From positions 132,832,420-132,896,419 of the forward strand of contig NC_080540.1 of assembly GCF_028640845.1 (NCBI RefSeq): a stretch of 64,000 bases of DNA, given 5' to 3'. Shown piece after piece: positions 10,843-21,519 of the stretch (the stretch's first letter is position 1; the number at the start of each line of letters is the position of its first letter). The DNA is from Ahaetulla prasina (taxonomy: Eukaryota; Chordata; Lepidosauria; Squamata; Colubridae). A model generated the notes under the pieces. That model was not told where the DNA came from. It was given only the letters and a program-made list of their open reading frames with translations, and did no database searches. The position numbers and the translations under genes are program-made.

Positions 10843-11075
10843 TTTACGACAGTTGCAGCATCCCAGAGTCACGTGATTGCCATATACACCCTTCCCAGCT
10901 GGTTTTTGACAAGCAAAATCAATGGGGGGGAGCCAGATTTGTTTAACAACCACATGATTCATTTAATAACAATGGTGTTGATGAACAAGGGTGGCATGAT
11001 TCACTTAATAACTGCCTTGCTCATCAATGGAAATTCTGGCCCTGGTTGTGGTTGGTAAATTGAGGACTACTTCTG
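10843..11075. mobile_element. Second, partial copy of the Tigger-like MITE
   Basis: Shares the internal theme of the previous element (GCAGCATCCCAGAGTCACGTG, limits shown; TTTAACAACCACATGATTCA) and ends with AAATTGAGGACTACTT. The left terminus is missing. It abuts the complete copy, so it is either a tandem insertion or a rearranged copy. Confidence 0.6.
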
Positions 11076-11175
11076 TGTGTCCACAGAACATGGTACTTTT
11101 CATAGAATCTTTCTGTAAGATTTCACTTACTCAAGCCAAGAGCTGAGTATCTTAGGATTCTTTGCAAGAAACAGG

Positions 11176-13066
11176 GCCAGTCCAGAGCATTGTGTTATTT
11201 TAGTCAAAATAACACCCACCTCCTTCCATCTAGGTCTAGCAAGGTCGTGTTGAGGACTTTGGACGGTATCTGCACGATAAAATCACTCAGATTCGGGAGG
11301 GGCTGGACACAGACTTTTATAGATTCAGACGGGGGGACGGGGGCAGATCTTGAGGTTTTCAGCTGGGAGGAGTTTGATCATGTGGCTCCCGAGGACATGG
11401 ACAGGATACTGAGGAGGCTGAGAGCAACCACATGTTTACTGAACCTGTGTCCCTCCTGGTTGGTACTGGCCACACAGGAGGTTACACGAGGCTGGCTTCA
11501 GGGAATCATTAACGCTTCTTTGAGAGAGGGTGTCTTTCCGGCTGCCTTGAAAGAGGCGGTGGTGAGGCCCCTCCTCAAGAAGCCTTCCCTGGACCCGGCT
11601 GTTTTAGCGAACTACCGTCCGGTCTCCAATCTTCGCTTTGTGGTGAAGGTTGTTGAGAGTATGGTTGCTTATCAGCTTCCTCTGTACCTGGATGAAACTG
11701 TCTATTTGGACCCGTTCCAGTCTGGTTTCCGACCTGGGTACAGCACAGAGACGGCTTTGGTCATGTTGGTGGATGATCTCTGGAGGGCCCGGGACAGGGG
11801 TTGTTCCTCTGCCCTGGTCCTATTGGATCTCTCGGCGGCTTTTGATACCATAGACCATGATATCCTGCTGTGGCGGCTAGAGGGGTTAGGGGTGGGAGGC
11901 ACTGTTTTTCGGTGGTTCTCCTCCCTCTCGGGCCGTTCGCAGACAGTATTGGCAGGGGGGCAGAGATCAACCGCGAGGTGTCTCATAAGTGGAGTGCCAC
12001 AGAGGTCGGTCCTCTCGCCCCTCTTGTTCAATATCTATATGAAGCCGCTGGGTGAGATCATCCGTGGTTTTGGGGTGAGGTACCAGCTGTACGCTAATGA
12101 TACGCAGCTGTACATTTCCACCCCAAACCACCCCAACGAAGCCGTCGAAGTGATGTCCCAGTGTCTGGAGGCCATGCGGGTCTGGATGGGGAGAAACAGG
12201 CTCCGGCTCAACCCTTCCAAGACTGAGTGGCTGTGGATGCCGGTGTCCCAGTATAATCAGCTGATTCCATCGCTGACTGTGAGAGGCAAGTCATTGGCCC
12301 CCACAGTGAAGGCTCGCAATCTGGGCGTCCTTCTGGATGCACGGCTGTCATTGGAAGATCAAATGATGGCCGTCGCCAGAGGAGGTTTTCATCAGGTTCG
12401 CCTGATCCGCCAGTTGCGTCCCTTCTTAGACCGGGATGCCCTATGCACGGTCACTCATGCTCTTGTTACTTCCCGTCTGGACTACTGTAACGCTCTCTAC
12501 ATGGGGCTCCCCTTGAAGAGCACCCGGAGACTTCAACTGGTCCAGAATGCAGCCGCGCAGGTGATAGAGGGAGCAAGTCGAGGCTCCCATATAACACCAG
12601 TCCTGCGTAGGCTGCACTGGCTTCCAGTGATCTTCCGGGTGCAATTCAAGGTATTGGTTACTACCTTTAAAGCGCTCCATGGTTATTTACGGGACCACCT
12701 ACTGTGACCAACGGCCTCCCAGCGACCAGTGCGCTCCTACAGGGTGGGCCTCCTTGGGGTACCGTCACTAGACAATTTCGGCCCCCAGGGGGAGGGCCTT
12801 CTCTGTGGGGGCTCCAACCCTCTGGAACGAATTACCACCTGGTATTCGCCAACTCCCCGATCTCCGGACTTTCCGACGCGAGCTGAAAACATGGTTGTTT
12901 CATCGCGCAGGACTGGCCTGATAGTTTTAATTGGGAATTTTTAACGGGTTTTAAGGAGTAGCCTAAATTTAAATATTTCGTTTTAAATTATTTTAATGTT
13001 TGTATACTGTTTTTTATACGGCTGTAAACCGCCCACAGTCCTTCAGGAGAAGGGCGGTCTAGAAAT

Positions 13067-13067
<1 letters not shown>
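11176..13067 (+). mobile_element. L2-type LINE with most of ORF2 open
   Basis: One of the longest L2 copies here. It contains the RT domain, the C-terminal region and the standard 3' UTR (CCGCCCACAGTCCTTCAGG, GGGCGGTCTAGAAATT), followed by an (AAAT)n tail. It is 5'-truncated before or inside the endonuclease domain. The long open frame suggests a fairly recent insertion, although core RT residues are changed (see CDS entry). Confidence 0.9.
11190..12707 (+). pseudogene. L2 ORF2 reverse transcriptase, 505 codons open, catalytic residue changed
   Basis: RT copies LINE RNA at a nicked target. Seen in order: RPLLKKPSLDP and NYRPVSNL (about residue 125-150), DPFQSGFRPGYSTETALV, LVLLDLSAAFDTIDHDILL (A box Asp), GVPQRSVLSPLLFNIY (normally GVPQGSVLSP), YQLYANDTQLY (normally YADD: the first catalytic Asp is Asn), then the L2 thumb LNPSKTEWL and C-terminal SRLDYCNALYMGLP, LHWLPV. 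The frame stops at 12707 where a deletion follows GYLRDHLL, and the last ~80 residues continue out of frame to about 12920. The changed motifs make activity unlikely. Confidence 0.85.
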
Positions 13068-13146
<79 letters not shown>

Positions 13147-13148
13147 AT
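13068..13148. repeat. (AAAT)n microsatellite at L2 3' end
   Basis: About 20 AAAT units directly after the L2 3' UTR. The minus-strand frame made of Leu-Phe-Ile-Tyr repeats is an artefact of this tract. Confidence 0.95.
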
Positions 13149-13743
13149 CTATGAAACCCAGTTGGGCAGGCAGTTGAGTCTTCCTGAAGCCTGATGTTGG
13201 ATGCATCGAAGAATCCTCTGGCACCTTCCAGATTTTCTCACCCTCCCCCAGGTTGCATGGATCAGAGATAAGGGAGACTGTTCACAGAGTCCTAGTGAAC
13301 AGTTATGTTCATCTCAAGTCTTGCTTGTGTGCATATGACCCTGCTTGGAAAGTAGATATCTCAAGATGTACCCAGTTATTGCATACTGACTGCGTTTGTG
13401 AATCTATTTCTAGTCACCCATAGCATTGCTTTCCTGATCATTTTTTTTTGTGCTGTTTCCCCTACCGAGAACCCACCACTCAAATATCTCTTTAACTGTC
13501 AAAGTGCTACTTTATGGATAAAAGTCAGATAGGAACACTGTGTGTAGTACATCAAGTATCTTTTTCATTGCTGCTCAAGCTGCGGCACACCTTAACATTC
13601 ATCAAATGACATACCTGATGAGGTTGATATAGAAAGTTCTTTTAATAAATAAGTCCATGAAGCTAAGGAGAGGCCGATGTCCCTGGGACAGAAGAAAAAT
13701 TCCAGCATTTCTGACCAGTTTTTCATTTGTCCTCTCTTCCAAG
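13149..13743. other. No recognised gene or repeat
   Basis: Unique-looking sequence between the L2 and the solo LTR. Confidence 0.45.
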
Positions 13744-13748
13744 TCACC

Positions 13749-14303
13749 TGTTGTGTCTGCGCCCCCCCGAGCCGGGCCCCCTGCCAGAAAGTGACTCGGA
13801 AAGTGAGGGGGAAGGGCCATCAGGACTTACTTCTGGAGCACCGGCTTCCCTGGCTCAGCTCCAGGAGCCAGAGGCAGGCCAGGTGGAGGAGATAACGAGG
13901 CCTCCGTCCCCTGACTCTTTCCCTCCCCCGGCCATGCCTCCAGACCCGGCTGATGGCAATCAGGCCTGGCTGGACCAAAGGTTTCGTAGGCAGGAGAGGC
14001 AGGAACAACAGAAGTAGGGGTGGGGCAGGCCTAGGAAGTGCTGAGTCATGGAGCCACACCCCACAGGGTATAAAAACAGCAAGGGCTGCTATACCACTTT
14101 GTGGCGAGCAAATCAACTGCTTAGAGGGAGAGAACTAGAGCTGAAGTACTGTTTGTTCCTGGTTTCCTGGTTGACTCATCGGCATCAAGAGAGATAACAG
14201 AGACACTTGGCAGACGCTTGCTAGTTTGCTGCCAGAGCTGATATTTGCCGGCTAATTGAGTCATCGCTTGTGTCTCCCGGACTGGGGTGAGGGGGACAGA
14301 ACA
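13749..14303 (+). mobile_element. Solo LTR, copy 1 (555 bp)
   Basis: Starts TGTTGTGTCTG, ends GGGGACAGAACA, and is flanked by a perfect 5-bp duplication TCACC (13744-13748 and 14304-14308). TG...CA ends with 5-bp duplication are typical of LTR retrotransposons or endogenous retroviruses with that integration spacing. A core-promoter TATA (TATAAAAA) lies at 14069-14076 after a GCTGAGTCATGGAGCCACAC block shared with copy 2. No internal gag, pol or env sequence lies next to it, so it is a recombination-derived solo LTR. Confidence 0.85.
14069..14076 (+). promoter_or_regulatory. TATA box of solo LTR copy 1
   Basis: TATAAAAA at the U3/R position of the LTR. It is preceded about 25 bases upstream by the TGAGTCA motif (an AP-1-like site, 14042-14048) that copy 2 also keeps. 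Confidence 0.6.
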
Positions 14304-14654
14304 TCACCTCACCAAAAGGCAGCCTAGCCCTGACAAGCAGCTTCAGGGTTTTGCTCCCAGGGGGACCCATGATATCTTGTTACACTGATCAGTCTCCTCC
14401 TGATCTTTACAAGGAACCAGTGGGGCAAGTCAGGAAGGAGCGCTCCAGGGACGCAACTTGCTTTGACCAAGCGGCCTGGAGATTATTATTTTTTTTCATT
14501 TTGTTCAAGCTCTCCCCTAACTTGAGCCCTGAAGCTCTTCAACTTTCTCAAGAGTTCCCTTCAGTGGAATTGCTCTCCTTTGATGGATCTGGTTGATCTC
14601 TCCTTGTCCAAGTCGGAATATTCAGGATATTATTCAATGTAATACAGTGACCAT

Positions 14655-14825
14655 ATACTGGGAAAAAGTAGGGTATGGAAGAACGGGGACATAAGAGCAC
14701 CAGGGTGCCTACCGTCCCTGTCCTAATGTTCCCTTTAATTGTATTCATTTTATATATTCAATTCATGCTTATACTTATATATATATGATCTAAAACGTAC
14801 TCGACAAATAAAATAAATAAAATTT
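14655..14825 (+). mobile_element. CR1-like LINE (family J) 3' UTR fragment
   Basis: Carries the family 3' block GTGCCTACCGTCCCTGTCCTA followed by TTATACTTATATATATATGA and a short AAATAAAATAAAT tail, matching the end of the 34.9-37.9 kb copy. Only the non-coding 3' end is present. Confidence 0.7.
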
Positions 14826-15415
14826 TTCATTGAGTAGCAGAAGGTATTTTTCACACCTTGTTGACTAGCTCTGCTTTCCAGCTTTCAATAAGGAACACAC
14901 TGGCATAAATGATTGGAACTGTGCTAAGACTGAATGCCATGCTGTCTCCAGTGGGACTTTGTCTGGCTTGCTGGTGTCTGAAATGTTAATTTTAACTTGT
15001 TTTTCCTAGCCAGCATTGTCTTTTCCTTCACAATGGGAAATCTTACTTGGTTAATGAGGGGTTTTACGGTGTACGGTGTCCACGTTTCTCAAGTGCAGCT
15101 GCAGTTCCATCACAAACAGATGACCTTCCTCCTTTTCTTCTCCCTCCCCAGCTTGCTAGCTTCTTTCCAACTGTTCTCTTATCCTTTGGCTTTTCACAAC
15201 ATAGAATTCCCTTCTGCTGCAACAGATCCAGGTAGTTCCTGTATGTTCTGCTGACAACTCAGAATACGTGGCTGACAGCATATGGCCTCATCTTATTCCC
15301 ATATCATTCATTCATTTTCAGTTATGTCAGGAAGGGAGAACAGCACAGGGATGGAATGAATGCCTGCTGTACCAAAGGTCTCAGGATTGATCTCCAGCAT
15401 CTCCAGATAAAAGGA
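14826..15415. other. No recognised gene or repeat
   Basis: No motif-bearing frame; unique-looking sequence. Confidence 0.4.
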
Positions 15416-15715
15416 TCAGGTATGTCTAGTCTAATGAAAAAAAGGACTAGGGGGAACTTGATAGCACTGTTCCTATATTTGAGATGAGGGGGTCTAACTA
15501 TTTTCCAAAGCACCTGAAGGCAGGACGAGAAACAATGGTTGAAAACTAACCAAGGAGAAAAGCAAACTAAGGAGAAATTTCCTAATAGTGAGAGCAATTA
15601 ACCAATGGAAACAGCTTGCCTTCAGAAGTTGTGGGTGCTTCATCATTGGAGGCTTTGAAAAAGAGACTAGAAGACCTCCAATGTACCTTCCAACTCTGTT
15701 ATTATTATTATTCTA
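15416..15715 (+). mobile_element. CR1 LINE 3' end (classic CR1 family)
   Basis: Matches the CR1 C-terminus and 3' UTR seen again at 18.8-19 kb and 44.2-44.5 kb: GGTATGTCTAGT, AAAAGGACTAGGGG, TCCAAAGCACCTGA, AAGGAGAAATTTCCT, TTGGAGGCTTTGAAAAAGAG, AGAAGACCTCC and a short (ATT)n. It is old, with many small indels. Confidence 0.8.
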
Positions 15716-17500
15716 CTGTAATAGAAGTAATGGGGAGAGATCCTTTATGACCAGTTGCAGTATACATTTCTGGGTTGCACAAGATGGACTGGGCATGGCA
15801 TAAGGTAGTTTCTAGCATGCCCCTCGAGCAACAAAATTGTGAAACAGTTTGGCTTGCATAGTCTATAGCTCTGAGTAGAAGAGTCACTTGCGTATGTTAA
15901 AGCTATGGGGCAAAACAATCTGAAGAAAACCAAAAGTTGGCTGCTCTGTAGGGCAGTTTATTTGGGACCAAACTGCCCAGCAACAAACCTAGATTGGAGA
16001 ATGCCCTGAGCAAGATACTCTTCCTTGCCCATATTTCTCAATGTTCCATCTGATTCCCCTAGATCTTTCCTTTTCCATATTGCTTGAGCTCATCTCTTGC
16101 CCTCTGATATGCTTTTCCCCCCCTTCACTGGCCGCATTAGCCCTTTTTTCCTTCTGACTCCGTAAAATACTTTTTCAATACTTCCCAGAATGAAACTGGA
16201 ATTGTGCCTGGCATTATCACGTCTCTGAAGGATGAGGATGGGGAAAGGTGGGGAGGGAAGGTAGAAACTAATTCAACTTGGGAGTGGCAGTGTGCTCTGG
16301 GCCTTTGGGGGCAGGGTTCTGAACCTGCACCGAGGGACTAGATCGTAACTATTCCACCCTGCACTGAGATTTGTAAGCCTTTCCTAGCACGAATATAGAG
16401 CACTTTCATAACATAAGCAACTCTGTAAATTTTTTATGTACTCAGGTGAAGCAGCCAATAAGATCTGCCTAGGCATGCCAAAGTATTTCTGGTGTTAATA
16501 CTTGCTCCGAAAGTTGTGAATGAACAGAATACTGAAAAAGGCGGCTCCCCATTGAGCATTTTGCATTTCTCTAATCCTTTTTTTTAAAAAATCCTTTTGT
16601 GTCTACCTAAATTGCTGTTGTTCGGCACCATTTCCTTTCTTTCCTCTTGGCTCACACAACACTTGGCCTCATCTGCTCATGTAATCCAACTGGCTGCAGA
16701 CAATGCACAAGGGTCCATGCTATTACTGCATTATGACAGTATTCCCCCAGCCGAATCAGTGCTCACAGTTTGTAGGAATCAACAGCAAGATGAGTTTGGT
16801 TTCCCCGATGTTTGCTTCAGGTAGCTTAGAGTCATGTCAGTGCAAACGTGATTCACTGTATGTGTTCTCCTCCCTTATAGGAGCTGCCTCCCAGCTAATG
16901 CCCTCTGGATGTGTTGTTTGCCTATATTTTTTGAGAATCCCCAGCTACAAGGGAGGGCAGCTATTTGAGAAAGCTGCCAAATATAGTATGTCCAAGGCAG
17001 ATTTTGTTCAGAATTAACAAAATAACATAAAAGTATAAAAATCAACAACCCAAATTCGTGGCAGCCAATAGAAAATAGCCTATATTCATCTTTATAGAAC
17101 TGTTAAAGAAGATGAGAAATCATAATCAAAATGTGACTAAATAAAAATATGTGAAGTAGACTGGAAGACAAACTAGTTCATACATGTGCTCCAGTGAGCA
17201 TTTTTGGAGTGCATGAACTAGAAGTCGATAGTTCAGAATTCTTAAAATAGCATATAGCATTCTTAAGTCTCTCTGCTGCAGACGCTCACTGTGATAAGCT
17301 GGCCCGGAAGCATCTTTCTCTGTTACTTGATTTACAGGACTGCTGGGTTACATGGTAGTTATGTAAAAAAGAATTGCATCATATTCTATATGACATCAAT
17401 AAGTATTTCAAAGAGTGATTTTGGAGTTCGTTGACACAAGAGGAAACTTTTAGCAGTTATACCTGGCCATCAGCAGTCTACTGTTCTAGAAACCTCAAAT
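15716..17500. other. No recognised gene or repeat
   Basis: About 1.8 kb with no repeat hallmark and no recognised domain in the short frames (for example 16597-16824 and 16703-17017). Confidence 0.45.
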
Positions 17501-17501
17501 A

Positions 17502-17879
17502 CAGGTAGTCCTTGACTTACAACAGTTCATTTAGTGGCCATTCAAATTTACAACAGCATGGCAAAATGTGACTTATGGCCGTTTTTTCATGCTGGCTTCC
17601 CCATGATCATGTGATCAAAATTCAGATATTTGGCAACTGACTCACATTTATGACATTTGCAGTGTTCTGGGGTCATGTGACCATGTTTTGCGATAAGCAA
17701 AGTCAATGGGAAAACCAGGTTCAACCATGTTACTCATGTTACTCATTGAACAACTGCAGTGATTCGCTTAACAACTGTGTCAAGAAAGGTTGTAAAATGG
17801 GGCAAAATTTGCTTAATAAATATTTCACTTAACACAAAAGTTTTGGGCTCAATTGTAGCTGTAAGTCGAGGACTATCTG
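17502..17879. mobile_element. Tigger-like MITE, copy 3
   Basis: Left end TA-CAGGTAGTCCTTGACTTAC, right end GTAAGTCGAGGACTATCTG. The inside has ACAACAGTTCATTTAGTGG, TCATGTGATCAAAATTCAG and TTCGCTTAACAACTG, the same theme as 10315-10842. No coding capacity. Confidence 0.75.
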
Positions 17880-18254
17880 CACTATATGTTTGGTTTTATT
17901 TAATAAAGAATGATTGTTGGCTTCAATTCCCTAAATGCTGCAAGTTTAAAATCAACTGGGCAATAAATTAAAATGGCACAATTTCTTTTCAAAGTTCAGT
18001 GGCTCTGATTTTTTTTTCCAAATGTCAGTTATAATTTCTTAGCATTCTAAGTGGTTTTGCACATCTTTTGTGTATGTGTGATCATTCAGCTTCTAGCATT
18101 TGGTTAGACATGTCAAATGTCACTGCCCTTTTAAATATTGTGGTTTAATGGGGTACTATGATGCTGATAAGAATATGCTACAATGGTTCCTATGAAAGAC
18201 CACTTGGTTCATCAAATGGCACCCTCCATTTTTATTTCTGACCAATGGGAACAA
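17880..18254. other. No recognised gene or repeat
   Basis: AT-rich, unique-looking sequence between the MITE and the left inverted-repeat arm. Confidence 0.4.
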
Positions 18255-18261
18255 TATTAAT

Positions 18262-18386
18262 AGTATGCTATTCAGGTAGTAAATTAAGTTACTTTAAGAA
18301 TTAAGAGCGGTCTCCTTAAGAGATTGCATTTGGGGGAGATGTAGACAGAGATTGCATTATGGGAAATGTAGTCCATGACATGTGAC
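18262..18386 (+). repeat. Left arm of a ~2-kb spaced inverted repeat
   Basis: CAGGTAGTAAATTAAGTTAC, TTTAAGAATTAAGAGC, CTCCTTAAGAGATTGCAT, TTATGGGAAATGTAG and CCATGACATGTGAC occur here in order. They recur as reverse complement at 20177-20281. This arm has an extra internal duplication of about 26 bases around GATTGCAT. Probably the end of a DNA transposon. Confidence 0.8.
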
Positions 18387-18389
18387 TTG

Positions 18390-19062
18390 ACTTCTATCTA
18401 ACAAAATGAAATTCAACGGTGAAAAAAGTAAGGTTCTACATTTAGGCAAAAAAACCAAAATGCACAGGTACCGGATATGTGGTACCTTGCTCAATAGTAG
18501 TAACTGTGAGAGGGATCTTGGAGTCCTAGTGGACAACCATTTAGATATGAGCCAGCAGTGTGCAGCAGCTGTTAAAAAAGCCAACACAGTTCTGGGCTGC
18601 ATAAACAGAGGGATAGAATCAAGATCACATGAAGTGTTAGTGCCACTTTATAATGCCTTGTTAAGGCCACACTTGGAATATTGCATTCAGTTTTGGTTGC
18701 CATGATGTAAAAAAGATGTTGAGACTCTAGAAAGAGTGCAGAGAAGAGCAACAAAGATGATTGGGGGACTGGAGGCTAAAACATATGAAGAACAGTTGCA
18801 GGAACTGGGTATGTCTAGTTTAATGAAAAGAAGGACTAGGGGAGACATGAGAGCAGTGTTCTAATATCTCAGGGGTTGCCACAAAGAAGAGGGGGTCAAA
18901 TTATTCTCCAAAGCACCTGAGGGTAGAACAAGAAGCAATGGGTGGAAACTAATCAAGGAGAGAAGCAACTTAGAACTAAGGAGAAATTTCCTGACAGTTA
19001 GAACAATTAATCAGTGGAACAACTTGCCTGCAGAAGTTGTGAATGCTCCAACACTGGAATTT
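18390..19062 (+). mobile_element. CR1 LINE (classic family), 3' ORF2 part, interrupted by an L3
   Basis: The 18406-18705 frame reads GEKSKVLHLGKK, ERDLGVLVDNHLDMSQQCAA and ALLRPHLEYCIQFW, the hallmark CR1 region after the RT. A stop (TGA for the Trp/Ser region) lies at 18703. Downstream 3' UTR blocks follow to ACACTGGAA at 19059, where an antisense L3 is inserted. The CR1 end resumes at 19872. Confidence 0.85.
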
Positions 19063-19874
19063 TTTTTATTTTTTATTGGCCAAGTGTGATTGGACACACA
19101 AGGAATGTGTCTTGGTGCATATGCTCTCAGTGTACATAAAAGAAAAGATACGTTCATCAAGGTACAACATTTACAACACAATTGATGGTCAATATATCAA
19201 TATAAATCATAAGGATTGCCAGCAACAAGTTATAGTCATACAGTCATAAGTGGAAAGAGATTGGTGATGGGAACTATGAAACAATTAATAGTAGTGCAGA
19301 TTCAGTAAATAGTCTGACAGTGTTGAGGGAATTATTTGTTTAGCAGAGTGATGGCCTTCGGGAAAAAACTGTTCTTGTGTCTAGTTGTTCTGGTGTGCAG
19401 TGCTCTATAGCGTCGTTTTGAGGGTAGGAGTTGAAACAGTTTATGTCCAGGATGCGAGGGATCTGCAAATATTTTCACGGCCCTCTTCTTGATTCGTGCA
19501 GTATACAGGTCCTCAATGGAAGGCAGGTTGGTAGCAATTATTTTTTCTGCAGTTCTAATTATCCTCTGAAGTATGTGTTTTTCTTGTTGGGTTGCAGAAC
19601 CGAACCAGACAGTTATAGAGGTGCAAATGACAGACTCAATAATTCCTCTGTAGAATTGGATCAGCAGCTCCTTGGGCAGTTTGAGCTTACTGAGTTGGCG
19701 CAGAAAGAACATTCTTTGTTGTCCTTTTTTAATGATGTTTTTGATGTTAGCTGTCCATTTGAAATCTTGTGATATGATAGAACTCAGAAATTTGAAGGTT
19801 TCTACTGTTGATACTGTGTTGTCAAGTATTGTGAGAGGTGGAAGTATGGAAGGGTTTCTCCTAAAGTCTACCAT
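19060..19874 (-). mobile_element. L3/CR1-clade 'snake' LINE, antisense, inserted in the CR1
   Basis: On the minus strand the 180-codon frame carries MVDFRRNPSILPPLTILDNT, FKFLSSIISQDFKW, LRQLSKLKLPKELLIQFYRG, CTSITVWFGSATQQ, RIIRTAEKIIATNLPSIEDL, RAVKIFADPSHPGHKLFQLL and RTTRHKNSFF. Its 3' UTR is the block ATTGGCCAAGTGTGATTGG and ACACAAGGAATGTGTCTTGG. It is 5'-truncated and inserted near the CR1 3' end. The short pentamer tail is replaced by a T-rich run. Confidence 0.9.
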
Positions 19875-19948
19875 TTGTCTGAAATAATGTAGGGTTTCCT
19901 GCCTGGGCAGGGGGTTGGACTAGAAGGCCTCCAAGGTCCCTTCCAACT
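19872..19948 (+). mobile_element. CR1 3' terminus, right of the L3 insertion
   Basis: ATTTGTCTGAAATAATGTAG, GGTTTCCTGCCTGGGCAG, GGTTGGACTAGAAGGCCTCC and CCTTCCAACTCTG, the canonical CR1 3' end. It continues the CR1 that stops at 19062. Confidence 0.85.
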
Positions 19949-19949
19949 C

Positions 19950-20048
<99 letters not shown>
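19949..20048. repeat. (TTG)n then (TTA)n microsatellite at CR1 3' end
   Basis: About 13 TTG units pass into about 20 TTA units. The poly-Asn and poly-Thr/Ile frames on the minus strand come from this tract and are not genes. Confidence 0.95.
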
Positions 20049-20173
20049 CTGTGTGTCTGATTGGCCACTGAGGCTCTCTGCCTGGGCTACAGAACCTCTG
20101 TGGCAATTCATAATGGCTGGGGCTTTGTTCTGTAGCCCGGGCAGAGCGCCTCAGTGGCCAATCAGACACACAG
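20049..20173. repeat. Near-perfect palindrome, 47-bp arms
   Basis: Left arm 20049-20095 and right arm 20127-20173 are reverse complements with two mismatches. They begin CTGTGTGTCTGATTGGCCAC and end GGGCTACAGAAC. A 31-base spacer includes CATAATGGCTGGGG. It directly abuts the right arm of the larger inverted repeat, so it is probably part of the same DNA transposon. Confidence 0.85.
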
Positions 20174-20176
20174 ATG

Positions 20177-20300
20177 TGGTCACATGTCATGGGCTACATT
20201 TCCCATAATGCAATCTCTTAAGGAGACAGCTCTTAATTCTTAAAGTAACTTAATTTACTACCTGAACAGCACAAATAGCACTGTTATTAACTTGCCTTTC
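20177..20300 (-). repeat. Right arm of the ~2-kb spaced inverted repeat
   Basis: GTCACATGTCATGG, CTACATTTCCCATAATGCAA, TCTCTTAAGGAGAC, AGCTCTTAATTCTTAAAG, TAACTTAATTTACTACCTG: the reverse complement of 18262-18386, lacking the small internal duplication. Confidence 0.8.
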
Positions 20301-20498
20301 CCCCTTTTAGAGTCCATGCATTATTGACTGGATCTTGCAGTATTATTCCATGGCTGTATGTGCAGATTTACACAATTGTTGACATGTTATATGTTGAAAG
20401 ATAAGAATTGTGAAAATTTTGAAAATGATCCTCCAAGGGACAGGGTCACAAAGAAGAATAGGAGCCTTGAAGAAAGTTTGAAATAACATAATCTGGGC

Positions 20499-20638
20499 CA
20501 AGGGTCTCCAACCTTGGCAACTTTAAGACTTGTGGACTTCAGCTTCCAGAGTTCCTCAGTCAGCTTTGCTTTGCTGGCTGAGGAACTCTGGGAGTTGAAG
20601 TCCACAAGTCTTAAAGTTGCCAAGGTTGGAGACCCCTA
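20499..20638. mobile_element. Palindromic hAT-like MITE (GGTTGGAGACCCC family), 140 bp
   Basis: Almost entirely an inverted repeat: CAAGGGTCTCCAACCTTGG at the left, CCAAGGTTGGAGACCCC at the right, and GACTTGTGGACTTCA versus TGAAGTCCACAAGTC inside. It is flanked by a perfect 8-bp duplication ATCTGGGC (20491-20498 and 20639-20646), the hAT target size. Related copies lie at 43979, 49207, 53590 and 56335. Confidence 0.85.
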
Positions 20639-20649
20639 ATCTGGGCTAC

Positions 20650-21519
20650 ATAGAATAGAGTAGAATAGAATAGAATTTTTATTGGCCAAGTGTGATTGGA
20701 CACACAAGGAATTTTTCTTGGTGCATATGCTCTCAGTGTACATAAAAGAAAGGATACCTTCATCAAGGTACAACACTTACAACACTTAATGTCATAGGGT
20801 ACAAATTTAACACTTAATGATACAACACTTAATGATAGTCATAGGCTACAAATAAGCAATCAGGAAACAATCAATATCATATAAATCATAAGGATACAAG
20901 CAACAAAGTTACAGTCATAAGTGAAAGGAGATGGGTGATGGGAACAATGAGAAGATTAATAGTAGTGCAGATTTAGTAAATAATTTGACAGTGTTGAGGG
21001 AATTATTTGTTTAGCAGAGTGATGATGTTCAGGAAAAAACTGTTCTTGTGTCTAGTTGTTCTGGTGTGCAGTGCTCTATAGCGTCATTTTGAGGGTAGGA
21101 GTTGAAACAGTTTATGTCCAGGATGTGAGGGATCTGTAAATATTTTCACAGCCCTCTTTTTGATTTGTGCAATATATAGGTCCTCAATGGAAGGCAGGTT
21201 GGTAGCAATTATTTTTTCTGCAGTTCTAATTATCCTCTGAAGTCTGTGTCTGTCTTGTTGGGTTGCAGAACCAAACCAGACAGTTATAGAGGTGCAAATG
21301 ACAGACTCAATAATTCCTCTGTAGAACTGGATCAGTAGCTCCTTGGGCAGTTTGAGCTTTCTGAGTTGGCGCAGAAAGAACATTCTTTGTTGTCCTTTTT
21401 TTATTATGTTTTTGATGTTAGCTGTCCATTTTAGATCTTGCGATATGGTAGAACCTAGAAATTTGAAGGTTTCTACTGTTGATACTGTGTTGTCTAGTAT
21501 TGTGAGAGGTGGAAGTATG
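20650..21519 (-). mobile_element. L3-type LINE, antisense, 3' part up to the LTR insertion
   Basis: Starts with the remnant (ATAGA)n tail and the 3' UTR block ATTGGCCAAGTGTGATTGG. The minus frame then encodes LRQLRKLKLPKELL, CTSITVWFGSATQQDRHR, IKKRAVKIFTDPSHPGHK and FKFLGSTISQDLKW. It stops at 21519, where a solo LTR is inserted, and resumes at 22042. Confidence 0.9.

Noticed and set aside
12988..13224. Frame with repeated Leu-Phe-Ile-Tyr
   Set aside because: Translation of the (AAAT)n tail of the L2.
13749..14303. Endogenous retrovirus with coding genes
   Set aside because: Only the LTR is present. No gag, pro, pol or env-like frame lies within reach on either side.
19861..20190. Frames with long poly-Asn or Ile/Thr runs
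   Set aside because: They are translations of the (TTA)n and (TTG)n microsatellite and the adjacent palindrome.
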